DNA of 64,000 nt from Streptomyces xanthochromogenes (GCF_014650455.1 NZ_BMUZ01000018.1:1-64000), one strand, 5' to 3'; shown: positions 54,194-63,289, numbered from the stretch's first letter. Numbers and translations: made by a program. Notes: generated by a model from the sequence alone, not told the origin.

Positions 54194-54247
54194 TGTGGCA
54201 AGGAAACTGACGGCACCGCAGATCTGACGTGGCTTCACATACCAGCA

Positions 54248-54284
54248 CCCGACGGCGGCCAAGGGCCGGGAGACCGCCGCCGGG
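54248..54284. terminator. Hairpin between convergent ROK and chitinase genes
   Basis: CCCGACGGCGG (54248-54258) and CCGCCGCCGGG (54274-54284) pair with one mismatch, about 55 bases after the ROK stop and 20 beyond the chitinase stop. Confidence 0.6.
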
Positions 54285-54304
54285 CGTTCGTGCGGGGAGC
54301 TCGA

Positions 54305-56686
54305 TCAGCAGGCGCCGAGGTCCTGCCACACTCCCCAGTCACCGGTAGTACCCGGTTCCTCGCCCTTCGTCCACCACTTGGACTTCCAGGTGTGGGACTT
54401 GTACGAGACGGTCGTGCCGCCGCCGTACGCGGAACCCGCCGACCAGACCGGCGCCGCGCAGGTGCCGCCCGGCGGTGTCGGCGACGGGGAGGGGCCGGTC
54501 GTGCCCGAGGGCGACGGGGTCGGGGCAGGTGTTCCCGAGGGAGTCGGGGTGGGCGTCGAGGTGCCCGGGTCGCTCACGACGGCCCCCCGGGTGTGGTCGC
54601 CGGCCAGCGCGTAGGTCTTGCCACCGAAGGTCACCGTCCAGTTCGAGGGGGTGGAAACCGGCAGGTAGTAGACGAAGTCGAGGGTGACCGAGGCGCCCGG
54701 GGCCAGTGACTGCCAGCTCGGCAGCTTCAGCGAGACGCGGTTGTAGTCGCCCTTGAGCCCGCCGATGTTGTTGGCCGCGGTGTGGTCGCTGCGCACGATC
54801 GTCGTGCCGAAACCGGACTGGTCCTTGGCGTTGGCGGGCGCCGAAGTGCCGTAGTCGAACTGGAACTCCGTGCCGCCGGGCAGCGTCGCCGTGGTGTTGT
54901 TGGTCAGGGTCACCTTGGGGCTGATGGGGTAGTTGGAGTCGCCGAGCGGGAACTGCCCGAAGTCCACGCCGATGTTCAGCGCCTGGGTGGGCAGGGCGAT
55001 CGTGGAGCGCTTGTTGCCGTACGGGGTGGCCGACTTGAACTTGTCGTACATCTCGCTCGTCAGGGTCGAGCCCTGCTCGTACTGGCCCTTGCCCGCGTTC
55101 CACTGGTAGTCGCCGGCCAGCTCCCAGACCATCGTGCCGCCGATGCCCTTGTCCACCACGTAGTCGGCCTTGGCTCCCACCGACTGCTCGTCCTCGGTGG
55201 ACAGGAAGACCTTCTTCTGGTCGTTCCACAGCCAGGGCGCCACCAGCGTGGAGTCGTAGTTGCGGACGTAGGTGCCGGTGAGCTTGGTGGCGGCCGGGAG
55301 GCCGTATTTGGTGACGTAGTCGCCGACGATCCCCTTCTCCAGGTTCTTGGCGTGCCACATCGGGTTCGAGCCGGCCGGGGCCTCCTTGCCGTTGGCGTCG
55401 AGGTCGTGCCAGAGATTGTCGATGCCGACGGCGCCGTCACCGCAGGCCGTGAGGCCGGAACCGGCGGGGCAGTTGCTCGAAGGCGCCTTGCCCCACAGGC
55501 CGTTGGTGCCGCCCTGCACGTTCTCGAAGCCGCGCGTGTAGTACGGCAGGCCCATGTTGATGCGCCCGGCCGGCATGGAACCGCGGAAGTAGTGATAGGC
55601 CCAGTCGGCGTTGAGGTAGCCGATGCCGCCGTACTGGGACGTGGAGTAGACCCCGGCGGCCGCGAGCTCCCCGTCCTTGCCGTCGTCGAACAGCGAGGCG
55701 TTGGGGCCGACGTACTGGTTCCAGGCGCCGTGCAGGTCGTAGGACATGATGTTGACGTAGTCCAGGTACTGCTGGACCTGGAAGGTCTCCATGCCGCGCA
55801 GCAGATAGCCGGACGACGGCGCGGCCACCGAAAGCAGATAGTGCTTCCCGTCGGCCGCCCCCGCGCGGTCGAGCTTCTCGCGCAGCGACTTCATCAGCGC
55901 CGCGTAGCCCTTGACGAGACCGGCCCGGCGGGCGTTGGAGACGGTCAGGTCGAGCGGGTTGCCCGCGTCCTTCATCGTCGTCGGGTACTCGTAGTCGATG
56001 TCGACGCCGTTGAAGCCGTACTTCTTGATGAACGCGACCGCCGAGTCGGCGAAGGTGTCGACGCCGGCCTGGTTGACCGAGCCGTCCGCGTTGGTGGCCA
56101 TGGAGTAGAAGCCGCCGGAGTTCACGCGCTTGCCGTCGTCGCCGAAGTAGCCGCCGGTCTCGGCCCAACCGCCCACGGAAATGAGGGTCTTCACGTTGGG
56201 GTGCTGCTTCTTGAACTTGTTGAGCAGGTTGAAGTGGCCCTTGTAGGGGAGCGAGGGGTCCATCTCGGCGCCCGCGACGCCCGGCCAGGTCATCCCGGTC
56301 GCAGCGTTCTTCTCGCTGTCGGTGCCGACGGAGATCTTGTTGTCCGAACCGACGTGCGCGAAGGCGTAGTTGATGTGGGTGACCTTGTCCCACGGGATGT
56401 CGGACGCGAGGTAGGCGGGCGTCCCGTCCGTTCCCGTGCGCCAGCCGGTGAAGTAGCCGATGACGCGGCGCTGGTGGTCGGCGCCCATCTTCTCGCGGCC
56501 CTCGGTGTCGTACACCGAGCAGTACGGGACGTCGACGCCCGGGGTCTTGTACAGGCCGTCCGGACGACAGGCCTCGTTGTCGACGGCGGCCTGCGAGACG
56601 CCGGTGGAGAGCGCGCCGAACAGCAGCCCGGCGACCGCGGTGGCGGCCGTGAGCAGCGCGGTGCGTCTGCGGGTGGGGGAGAACAC
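54305..56686 (-). CDS. Secreted GH18 chitinase with C-terminal chitin-binding domain
   Basis: A 793-residue exported enzyme. A signal peptide (about 1-34) with RRR near the start and an AxA-type end suggests Sec or Tat export. The GH18 domain has SVGGWAETGGYF and the catalytic GVDIDYEYP with Glu233, then MSYDLHGAWNQYVGPN and MVWELAGDYQWN near the barrel end. A beta-rich domain (about 575-710) and a Thr/Pro/Ser linker lead to a CBM5/12-type module (about 745-793, with AYGGGTTVSYKSHTW and WWTKGEEPG). GTG at 56684-56686 has a perfect AGGAGG eight bases upstream. Two DasR-like sites lie upstream. Confidence 0.93.
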   Translation of the reverse strand: MFSPTRRRTALLTAATAVAGLLFGALSTGVSQAAVDNEACRPDGLYKTPGVDVPYCSVYDTEGREKMGADHQRRVIGYFTGWRTGTDGTPAYLASDIPWDKVTHINYAFAHVGSDNKISVGTDSEKNAATGMTWPGVAGAEMDPSLPYKGHFNLLNKFKKQHPNVKTLISVGGWAETGGYFGDDGKRVNSGGFYSMATNADGSVNQAGVDTFADSAVAFIKKYGFNGVDIDYEYPTTMKDAGNPLDLTVSNARRAGLVKGYAALMKSLREKLDRAGAADGKHYLLSVAAPSSGYLLRGMETFQVQQYLDYVNIMSYDLHGAWNQYVGPNASLFDDGKDGELAAAGVYSTSQYGGIGYLNADWAYHYFRGSMPAGRINMGLPYYTRGFENVQGGTNGLWGKAPSSNCPAGSGLTACGDGAVGIDNLWHDLDANGKEAPAGSNPMWHAKNLEKGIVGDYVTKYGLPAATKLTGTYVRNYDSTLVAPWLWNDQKKVFLSTEDEQSVGAKADYVVDKGIGGTMVWELAGDYQWNAGKGQYEQGSTLTSEMYDKFKSATPYGNKRSTIALPTQALNIGVDFGQFPLGDSNYPISPKVTLTNNTTATLPGGTEFQFDYGTSAPANAKDQSGFGTTIVRSDHTAANNIGGLKGDYNRVSLKLPSWQSLAPGASVTLDFVYYLPVSTPSNWTVTFGGKTYALAGDHTRGAVVSDPGTSTPTPTPSGTPAPTPSPSGTTGPSPSPTPPGGTCAAPVWSAGSAYGGGTTVSYKSHTWKSKWWTKGEEPGTTGDWGVWQDLGAC

Positions 56687-56797
56687 GGGCAGTTCCTCCT
56701 GGGAGGTGGGCGGAACACAACGAACAGGGCGGTGGTCGTGCGCGGCCCCGGTGTGCGCACACCGGCGGGCCTCTCCTCGGAGGTGACGCAGAGATTA

Positions 56798-56835
56798 AAA
56801 GGACTAGACCAGTGCGTCAATAGGTATGGACCAAA
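56798..56835. promoter_or_regulatory. Two DasR-responsive (dre-like) elements upstream of the chitinase
   Basis: AAAGGACTAGACCAGT (56798-56813) reads ACTGGTCTAGTCCTTT on the gene strand, close to the dre consensus ACTGGTCTAGACCAGT. AGGTATGGACCAAA (56822-56835) contains GGTCCATACC on the gene strand, 8 of 10 to the core GGTCTAGACC. They are about 24 bases apart and 110-150 bases before the start, as in other Streptomyces chitinase promoters controlled by DasR and N-acetylglucosamine. Confidence 0.75.
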
Positions 56836-56973
56836 GGCACATGCCGCTGGTCGCGTTCCGCTCGGCTCCGGGCCGGGCGCCGCTGGAATCCGGCCAATCT
56901 GTGAGCCAGGCCACATCCACTCACTCGCATGGCCTTCGAGCAGGCGTGGCACACTGGCCCTGTACCAGCAGCA

Positions 56974-57100
56974 GCGCACTCCGGGGTCGGTGTAATTCCG
57001 AACCGGCGGTTATAGTCCGCGACCCGTCCGCATCCAGCGGCCGGTTGACCAGGTGAAATTCCTGGACCGACGGTGAAAGTCCGGATGGGAGGCAGTGCGC
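56974..57100 (+). ncRNA. FMN riboswitch (RFN element) of the rib operon
   Basis: The P1 stem GCGCACT (56974-56980) / AGTGCGC (57094-57100) closes the fold. Conserved blocks are GGGGTCGGTGTAATTCCG, ACCGGCGGTTATAGTCCGCGA, CCAGGTGAAATTCCTGG, ACCGACGGTGAAAGTCCGGATG and GGAGGCAGTGCGC. It binds FMN and represses riboflavin synthesis. About 165 bases follow to the ribD start, including palindromic ACCGGT pairs that could form the expression platform. Confidence 0.95.
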
Positions 57101-57265
57101 GGCGGGCGGACCGTTGACCGGTCACGTCGGCCGTCTGTTACCGGTCGTCCACCAGGGCACCGGTCTCTTTCGGCCGCGGCGTGAGCTGTGCGCGATGGTC
57201 CTTTCCCGCTCTCTGTCGTCATCGACAGGCCCCGGAGTCCGTGCCCGAAGAGGCAGGAGGACCCG

Positions 57266-58354
57266 GTGGCATCCACAGCCGACGCAGACGCCATGCGCCG
57301 AGCCGTCGAGCTCGCGGCCCGCGGACTCGGCTCCACCAGCCCCAATCCGGTCGTCGGATGCGTGATCACCGACGCCTCGGGCGCGCTCGTGGGCGAGGGC
57401 CACCACCAGCGGGCCGGCGGCCCGCACGCCGAGGTCCACGCCCTGCGGGACGCGGGCGAGCGGGCCCGTGGCGGCACCGCCTACGTCACCCTGGAACCCT
57501 GCAACCACACCGGCCGCACCGGGCCCTGCGCCCAGGCGCTCATCGAGGCCGGCGTCGCCCGCGTCCACTACGCCGTCGGCGACCCGAACCCGCAGGCCAC
57601 CGGCGGCGCCGACACCCTGCGCGCGGCCGGCGTCCGGGCCGAGCGCGGCCTGCTCGCCGACGAGGCCGAGGCGGTCAACGCCGCGTGGCTCACCTCGATG
57701 CGGCTCGGCCGTCCGCACGTCACCTGGAAGTACGCGGCCACCCTCGACGGGCGCACCGCCGCCGAGGACGGCACCAGCCGCTGGATCACCTCCGCCGAGG
57801 CCCGCGCCGACGTCCACCGGCTGCGCGCCGAGTGCGATGCCGTCGTCGTCGGCTCCGGCACCGCCCGCACCGACGACCCGCACCTCGCCGTGCGCGGCAT
57901 CGAGGGGGCAACTCAGCCGCTGCGCCTGGCAGTCGACACCAACGCCACCGCCGTCAAGCCCGGCGCCCGCATCCTCGACGACGCGGCGCCCACCCTGATC
58001 GCGGTCGCCCAGGACGCCGACGCGTCCCAGCTGCCCGCGGCCGCGGTCCTGCGCATCCCGCGCGCCACCGGCGGCCTGGACATCCCCGCGCTGCTCGCCG
58101 CGCTCCACACCCGGGGCGTGCGCTCGGTACTCCTCGAAGGCGGCCCGGCCCTGGCCGGCGCCTTCGTCGCCGCGGGCGCCGTCGACAAGGTCGTCGGCTA
58201 CCTCGCCCCCGCCCTGCTCGGCGCCGGCCCCACCGCGCTCGCCGGAGCGGGAATCAGCACCATCGCCGACGCGTTGCGGCTCGACATCACCGAGGCCGTA
58301 CGGATCGGCCCCGACCTGCGCATCACTGCCACCCCTCTCGCCAAGGAGCGCTGA
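57266..58354 (+). CDS. ribD: Bifunctional pyrimidine deaminase / reductase RibD
   Basis: A 362-residue enzyme doing two steps of riboflavin synthesis. The N-terminal deaminase has the zinc site GGPHAE (His54, Glu56) and PCNHTGRTGPC (Cys79, Cys88). The C-terminal reductase has PHVTWKYAATLDGRTA, VGSGTARTDDPHLAVR and LLEGGPALAGAFV. GTG at 57266 has AGGAGG five bases upstream; the open frame extends up into the riboswitch platform. First gene of the FMN-controlled rib operon. Confidence 0.95.
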   Translation: MASTADADAMRRAVELAARGLGSTSPNPVVGCVITDASGALVGEGHHQRAGGPHAEVHALRDAGERARGGTAYVTLEPCNHTGRTGPCAQALIEAGVARVHYAVGDPNPQATGGADTLRAAGVRAERGLLADEAEAVNAAWLTSMRLGRPHVTWKYAATLDGRTAAEDGTSRWITSAEARADVHRLRAECDAVVVGSGTARTDDPHLAVRGIEGATQPLRLAVDTNATAVKPGARILDDAAPTLIAVAQDADASQLPAAAVLRIPRATGGLDIPALLAALHTRGVRSVLLEGGPALAGAFVAAGAVDKVVGYLAPALLGAGPTALAGAGISTIADALRLDITEAVRIGPDLRITATPLAKER

Positions 58355-58356
58355 AC

Positions 58357-58965
58357 GTGTTCACCGGAATCGTCGAAGAGCTGGGCGAGGTCGTCGCCAT
58401 CGAGACCCTCGGTGACGCCTCCCGCTTCCGTCTGCGGGGCCCCCTCGTCACCGAAGGGGCCGGACACGGCGACTCCATCGCCGTCAACGGCGTCTGTCTG
58501 ACCGTCGTGGAGTTCGGCGACGGCGAGTTCACCGCCGACGTGATGGACGAGACGCTCAAGCGCTCCAGCCTCGGCGCCCTCGAAGCCGGCTCCCGGGTCA
58601 ACCTGGAGCGGCCCATGGCCGTGGGCGGCCGGCTCGGCGGCCACATCGTGCAGGGGCACGTGGACGGCACCGGCACGGTGCTCGCCCGCACCCCCTCCGA
58701 GAACTGGGAGATCGTCAAGATCGCCCTGCCCGCCGACCTCTCCAAGTACGTCGTCGAGAAGGGCTCCATCACCGTGGACGGCGTCAGCCTCACGGTCGTG
58801 GAGGCCGCCGCCGACTACTTCACCATCAGCCTCATCCCGACCACCCTCGCGCTGACCACGCTCGGCATCAAGCAGCCCGGCGATCCGGTCAACCTTGAGG
58901 TCGACGTCATCGCCAAGTACGTCGAGCGGCTGCTCGGCGCGAGCCACGGGGGGAACGCCAAGTGA
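58357..58965 (+). CDS. ribE: Riboflavin synthase alpha subunit
   Basis: A 202-residue enzyme that dismutates two molecules of dimethyl-ribityl-lumazine to riboflavin. It has two lumazine-binding repeats, starting MFTGIVEELG and GHIVQGHVDGTGTV, each with a GDSIAVNGVCLTV / KGSITVDGVSLTV motif. GTG at 58357 follows ribD by two bases. The stop overlaps the transporter start. Called ribC or ribE in different species. Confidence 0.94.
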   Translation: MFTGIVEELGEVVAIETLGDASRFRLRGPLVTEGAGHGDSIAVNGVCLTVVEFGDGEFTADVMDETLKRSSLGALEAGSRVNLERPMAVGGRLGGHIVQGHVDGTGTVLARTPSENWEIVKIALPADLSKYVVEKGSITVDGVSLTVVEAAADYFTISLIPTTLALTTLGIKQPGDPVNLEVDVIAKYVERLLGASHGGNAK

Positions 58966-59618
58966 GCGCAGTGAACTGGCTGAACGGCGAGGCCTTCACG
59001 GTCCTCGGTCAGCACATCAAGTGGTCGGACATGATCGGCAACACCATCGGCCTGATCGCCCTCGCCCTCGGCTGGCGCCGCTCCATATGGACGTGGCCCG
59101 CCCAGTTCGTCTCGGGTCTGATCCTGTTCGTGGCGTTCGCCGCCGGACACCTCTCCGGCAGCGCGGGCAAGCAGGTCGTGGTCATGGTCGTCGCGGCCGG
59201 CGGCTGGCTCGCCTGGACCCGGCGCGGCCGGCAGCAGGCGCAGGACGGCTCCATCGCCGTACGGTTCGCCACCTGGCGCGAGCGGGCCTTCCTGCTCGGC
59301 GGCGCCGCCGTCGGCACGGTCGCCGTGGCCGGGCTCTTCACCGCCTACCCGGCGCTCTCGTGGGACCCGTGGCCCGACGCGTACGTCTTCGTCGGCACCG
59401 TCGTGGCGATGTTCGCGCAGGCCCGCGGCATGGTCGAGTTCTGGTTCGCCTGGCTGCTCGTCGACCTCGTCGGCGTCCCGCTCAACTTCGCCAACGGATA
59501 CGCCTTCTCCGGCTTCGTCTACGTCATTTACGGCGCGCTCGTCCTGTGGGGCATGCGCGACTGGTGGCTGCGCTCGCGCACGAGCGTCAAGCCCGTCCTG
59601 GAAGGAGCGACGGCATGA
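58962..59618 (+). CDS. ribM: PnuC/RibM-family riboflavin transporter
   Basis: A 218-residue membrane protein with about six helices. WSDMIGNTIGLIALALGWRRSIWTWP at the start and FVYVIYGALVLWGMRDWW near the end match the PnuC fold. In Streptomyces davawensis RibM in the same operon position imports riboflavin. GTG at 58962 overlaps ribE (GTGA) and the stop overlaps ribBA (ATGA), so translation is coupled throughout. Control by the upstream FMN riboswitch fits a flavin substrate. Confidence 0.87.
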   Translation: MSAVNWLNGEAFTVLGQHIKWSDMIGNTIGLIALALGWRRSIWTWPAQFVSGLILFVAFAAGHLSGSAGKQVVVMVVAAGGWLAWTRRGRQQAQDGSIAVRFATWRERAFLLGGAAVGTVAVAGLFTAYPALSWDPWPDAYVFVGTVVAMFAQARGMVEFWFAWLLVDLVGVPLNFANGYAFSGFVYVIYGALVLWGMRDWWLRSRTSVKPVLEGATA

Positions 59619-60913
59619 CCACGCACGCACCCACCTGGTACTCCACCGACAACCGCGAGGACCTCTCCCTCGACCCCGTCGAGCAGGCCATCCGCGACAT
59701 CGCGGCGGGCCGGCCCGTCGTCGTCGTCGACGACGAGGACCGCGAGAACGAGGGCGACCTCGTCATCGCGGCCGAGAAGGCCACCCCCGAGATCGTCGCC
59801 TTCATGATGAGCGAGTGCCGCGGTCTGATCTGTGCGCCCATGGAGGGCGAGGACCTCGACCGGCTCGAACTGCCGCAGATGGTCGAGCACAACACCGAGT
59901 CGATGAAGACCGCCTTCACCGTCTCCGTGGACGCCACGGCGGCCCACGGCGTGAGCACCGGCATCTCCGCCGCCGACCGCGCCACCACCCTGCGCCTGCT
60001 CGCCGACGGCCGCTCCGCATCCGGCGACTTCGTCCGCCCCGGCCACATCTTCCCGCTGCGCGCCAAGCCCGGCGGGGTGCTGGTCCGCAACGGCCACACC
60101 GAGGCCGCCGTCGACCTCGCCCGGCTCGCCGGTCTTGCCCCGGCCGGCGCCATCGTCGAGATCGCGGGCGAGGACGGCGTCATGCTGCGCCTGCCCGAGC
60201 TCGTGCCCTTCGCCCGCAAGCACGGCCTGACGATCATCTCCATCGAGGACCTGATCGCCTACCGCCGCTCCGCGGAGCCCACCGTGCGCCGCGAGGCCGA
60301 GGTCCATCTGCCCACCGCCGCCGGGGAGTTCACCGCCTACGGCTACCGCTCCACCGTCGACGGCGTCGAGCACGTCGCCCTGGTCCACGGCGAGATCGGC
60401 GACGGCGAGGACGTCCTGGTCCGGGTCCACTCCGAGTGCCTGACCGGCGACATCTTCCACTCGCTGCGCTGCGACTGCGGCCCCCAGCTCCAGGCCTCGA
60501 TGGAGCGCATCACCGAGGCAGGGCGGGGCGTCGTGGTCTATCTGCGCGGGCACGAGGGCCGGGGCATCGGCCTGCTCTCCAAGCTCCGGGCCTACGAACT
60601 CCAGGAGCGCGGCCGGGACACCCTCGACGCCAACCTGGAGCTCGGCCTGCCCGCCGACGCCCGCGACTACGCGGCCGGCGCCCAGATCCTCACCGACCTC
60701 GGCGTGCGGAGCCTGCGGCTCCTGACCAACAACCCCGACAAGATCACCGCGCTCGTCCGGCACGGCCTGACGGTGTCGGGCCGCGAGCCCATGCCCGTCC
60801 AGGCGGGCGAGCACAACCTGCGGTACCTGCGCACCAAGCGGGACCGCATGGGACACGACCTGCCGTGGCTCGACGGCGGCCCCGCGCCGATGTCGGCCTG
60901 CGGCAACCAGTAA
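59615..60913 (+). CDS. ribBA: Bifunctional DHBP synthase / GTP cyclohydrolase II
   Basis: A 432-residue fusion starting both branches of riboflavin synthesis. The N-terminal dihydroxybutanone-phosphate synthase (about 15-215) has VVDDEDRENEGDLVIAAE and RPGHIFPLRAKPGGVL. The C-terminal GTP cyclohydrolase II has zinc cysteines in HSECLTGDIFHSLRCDCGPQL, YLRGHEGRGIGLLSKL, and LTNNPDK. ATG at 59615 has GGAAGGAG upstream. A five-unit tandem repeat follows the stop. Confidence 0.95.
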   Translation: MTTHAPTWYSTDNREDLSLDPVEQAIRDIAAGRPVVVVDDEDRENEGDLVIAAEKATPEIVAFMMSECRGLICAPMEGEDLDRLELPQMVEHNTESMKTAFTVSVDATAAHGVSTGISAADRATTLRLLADGRSASGDFVRPGHIFPLRAKPGGVLVRNGHTEAAVDLARLAGLAPAGAIVEIAGEDGVMLRLPELVPFARKHGLTIISIEDLIAYRRSAEPTVRREAEVHLPTAAGEFTAYGYRSTVDGVEHVALVHGEIGDGEDVLVRVHSECLTGDIFHSLRCDCGPQLQASMERITEAGRGVVVYLRGHEGRGIGLLSKLRAYELQERGRDTLDANLELGLPADARDYAAGAQILTDLGVRSLRLLTNNPDKITALVRHGLTVSGREPMPVQAGEHNLRYLRTKRDRMGHDLPWLDGGPAPMSACGNQ

Positions 60914-60995
60914 GCACGTCCGAGACCTCGCACGTCCGAGACCTCGCACATCCCAGAACACAGCACGTCCAGAACACAGCACGTCCCAGAACACC
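60914..60995 (+). repeat. Five tandem 16-17 bp repeats between ribBA and ribH
   Basis: Units start at 60914, 60930, 60946, 60963 and 60979. The first two are identical GCACGTCCGAGACCTC; the last three are GCACRTCC(C)AGAACAC-type. The array fills the gap exactly between the ribBA stop and the ribH ribosome site (GAAGGAG). It looks like slippage-generated DNA and may set the distance or mRNA structure before ribH. Confidence 0.85.
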
Positions 60996-61008
60996 TGAAG
61001 GAGAGCAC

Positions 61009-61494
61009 GTGAGCGGCAAGGGCGCACCCGAACTGTCCGTACGCAACTGCGGAGACCTCCGTGTCGCGGTGGTCGCGGCACAGTGGCACGAGAAGGTGAT
61101 GGACGGACTCGTCGACGGCGCCCTGCGCGCCCTGCACGAGCTCGGCATCGACGAGCCGACGCTGCTGCGCGTCCCCGGCAGCTTCGAACTGCCCGTGGTG
61201 GCCAAGGTGCTCGCGGGCCGCGGCTACGATGCCATCGTCGCGCTCGGCGTCGTCATCAGGGGCGGCACCCCGCACTTCGAGTACGTGTGCCAGGGTGTCA
61301 CCAACGGCCTCACCCAGGTCACCGTCGACACCGGCGTACCCGTCGGATTCGGCGTGCTGACCTGCGACACCGAGGAGCAGGCCCTGGACCGGGCCGGCCT
61401 CGAAGGGTCGAACGAGGACAAGGGCCATGAAGCGGTCACCGCCGCCGTGGCCACCGCGGCCACGCTGCGCACGGTCAGCGAACCCTGGCGCTGA
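61009..61494 (+). CDS. ribH: 6,7-dimethyl-8-ribityllumazine synthase
   Basis: A 161-residue icosahedral-capsid-forming enzyme that condenses the pyrimidine and dihydroxybutanone-phosphate. VVAAQWHEKVMDGLVDGA, VPGSFELPVVAK, GVVIRGGTPHFEYV with the catalytic His, and PVGFGVLTCDTEEQALDRAG are characteristic. GTG at 61009 has AAGGAG upstream. Last rib gene; hisE follows 35 bases later. Confidence 0.94.
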   Translation: MSGKGAPELSVRNCGDLRVAVVAAQWHEKVMDGLVDGALRALHELGIDEPTLLRVPGSFELPVVAKVLAGRGYDAIVALGVVIRGGTPHFEYVCQGVTNGLTQVTVDTGVPVGFGVLTCDTEEQALDRAGLEGSNEDKGHEAVTAAVATAATLRTVSEPWR

Positions 61495-61529
61495 GCGACC
61501 GGAACCCACCCCTTACCCTAAGAAGCATC

Positions 61530-61811
61530 ATGGCGAACAAACCCTCCAAGAGCTTCGAAGAGCTCTTCACCGAGCTCCAGCTCAAGGCCGCCAACGGCGA
61601 CCCCTCCACCTCCCGCACCGCCGAGCTGGTGGACAAGGGCGTGCATGCCATCGGCAAGAAGGTCGTCGAGGAAGCCGCCGAAGTCTGGATGGCCGCCGAG
61701 TACGAGGGCAAGGAAGCCGCCGCCGAGGAGATCTCGCAGCTGCTGTACCACGTCCAGGTGATGATGGTCGCGCGCGGGATCTCCCTCGACGACGTCTACG
61801 CCCACCTCTGA
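61530..61811 (+). CDS. hisE: Phosphoribosyl-ATP pyrophosphatase
   Basis: A 93-residue enzyme hydrolysing PR-ATP to PR-AMP, the second step of histidine synthesis. SFEELFTELQLKAANGDP, GVHAIGKKVVEEAAEVWMAA (metal-binding Glu residues) and AAEEISQLLYHVQVMMVARG are present. It sits directly before hisG, and the run from ribH suggests read-through from the rib operon. Confidence 0.93.
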   Translation: MANKPSKSFEELFTELQLKAANGDPSTSRTAELVDKGVHAIGKKVVEEAAEVWMAAEYEGKEAAAEEISQLLYHVQVMMVARGISLDDVYAHL

Positions 61812-61858
61812 GCACGCCCTCCAGCACATCTCTCCCGTACGAAAAGGAAGCTGACCTC

Positions 61859-62704
61859 ATGCTGCGCATCGCCGTCCCCAACAAGGGTTCACTGTCCGGA
61901 CCTGCGTCGGCGATGCTCCATGAGGCCGGCTACCGGATGCGCAAGGAGTCGAAGGAACTCGTCCTCGTCGACCCCGTCAACCAGGTCGAGTTCTTCTACC
62001 TGCGCCCCAAGGACATCGCGATCTACGTGTCCGCGGGCAAGCTCGACATCGGCATCACCGGCGAGGACCTCCTGATCGACTCCGGCGCCGAGGCCGAGGT
62101 GATCCTGCCGCTCGGCTTCGCCCGCTCCACCTTCCGCTTCGCCGCCAAGCCCGGCACCGTCTCGGGCATCGAGGACCTGGCCGGCAAGACGATCGCCACC
62201 TCCTACGAGGGCATCGTCGCCAAGCACCTGGCCGAGGCCGGTGTGGACGCCTCCGTGGTGCACCTCGACGGCGCCGTGGAGACCGCGATCGAGCTGGGCG
62301 TCGCCCAGGTCATCGCCGACGTCGTGGAGACCGGCACCTCGCTGCGCAACGCGGGCCTGGAGGTCTTCGGCGACCCGATCATGAAGTCCGAGGCGGCCGT
62401 GATCCGCCGCACCGGCGCCGAGGACAACGCCAAGGTCCAGCAGTTCCTGCGCCGCCTCCAGGGCGTCCTGGTCGCCCGCAGCTACGTGATGATGGACTAC
62501 GACTGCCGCGCCGAGCACCTGGAGCGGGCGGTCGCGCTCACGCCGGGCCTGGAGTCGCCGACGATCTCCCCGCTGCACAACGAGGGCTGGGTCGCCGTAC
62601 GCTCCATGGTCCCCGCCAAGGACTCCCAGCGGGTCATGGACGACCTGTACGAGCTGGGCGCCCGCGCCATCCTCACCACGGCCATCCACGCCTGCCGCCT
62701 CTGA
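61859..62704 (+). CDS. hisG: ATP phosphoribosyltransferase (long form)
   Basis: A 281-residue enzyme starting histidine synthesis from ATP and PRPP and inhibited by histidine. LRIAVPNKGSLSGPA, GKLDIGITGEDLL, ATSYEGIVAKHLAEAG and VADVVETGTSLRNAGLEV-like blocks form the catalytic part. The C-terminal about 75 residues (LEKAV-like ERAVALTPGLESPTISPL) form the regulatory domain of the long HisG type. ATG at 61859 has AAGGAAG upstream. Confidence 0.94.
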   Translation: MLRIAVPNKGSLSGPASAMLHEAGYRMRKESKELVLVDPVNQVEFFYLRPKDIAIYVSAGKLDIGITGEDLLIDSGAEAEVILPLGFARSTFRFAAKPGTVSGIEDLAGKTIATSYEGIVAKHLAEAGVDASVVHLDGAVETAIELGVAQVIADVVETGTSLRNAGLEVFGDPIMKSEAAVIRRTGAEDNAKVQQFLRRLQGVLVARSYVMMDYDCRAEHLERAVALTPGLESPTISPLHNEGWVAVRSMVPAKDSQRVMDDLYELGARAILTTAIHACRL

Positions 62705-62775
62705 CCCGCGCACGGCGCCGAGCGGCGCCGCCGACGACAGCGACGAAGACGACCGCGACGAAAGCGAACGACACC

Positions 62776-63264
62776 GTGTCCGCCCCCGTGCCCCAACCCC
62801 CCGTCCTGCCGGTCACGTTCAGGCCGACCGTGACCCGGGCCGTCCTGCTGATCAGCGCCGCCGCCATGTTCGTCGCCATGACGGTGATGTCGCTGCTCCT
62901 GGAGACCCTGAGCGGGGGCGAGCGGGGCAGTTTCATCCTGATGGCGGCCCTGTTCGCCGGGGTGCTCGTGCTGCTCAGCCGGCCCAAGGTGGTCGCCGAC
63001 GACGCGGGCGTCACCGTGGTCAACCTCACCGCGCGGCGCCGGCTCGCCTGGCCGGAGATCCTCCGGGTGAACCTGCGCCCCGGCGACCCCTGGGTCTTCC
63101 TCGACCTCTCCGACGGCACCAGCCTGCCCGCCCTCGGCATCCAGCCCGGCAGCGGCAAGGCCCGCGCCATCCGGGACGCCAAGGCACTGCGCGCGCTCGC
63201 CGAGAGCCACGGCAGCCGCGGCACCGGCCCCGATTCACCCGGCTCGGCTCACGACAACGGCTGA
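62776..63264 (+). CDS. PH-domain membrane protein
   Basis: A 162-residue protein with two membrane helices (about 22-42 and 50-67) and a bacterial PH-like domain (bPH2 type) after them: VVADDAGVTVVNLTARRRLAWPEILRVNL, then WVFLDLSDGTSLPALGIQ. The C-terminal 20 residues are Gly/Ser-rich. GTG at 62776 lies 71 bases after hisG. No enzymatic motif; often found next to hisG in Streptomyces from memory. Confidence 0.8.
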   Translation: MSAPVPQPPVLPVTFRPTVTRAVLLISAAAMFVAMTVMSLLLETLSGGERGSFILMAALFAGVLVLLSRPKVVADDAGVTVVNLTARRRLAWPEILRVNLRPGDPWVFLDLSDGTSLPALGIQPGSGKARAIRDAKALRALAESHGSRGTGPDSPGSAHDNG

Positions 63265-63289
63265 GCCCCTTGCCCCACCTGGCACCATC

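Noticed and set aside
51719..54262. 847-codon version of the MFS gene
   Set aside because: The extension is antisense to the ROK gene and to its intergenic operator; the transporter begins naturally at 52930.
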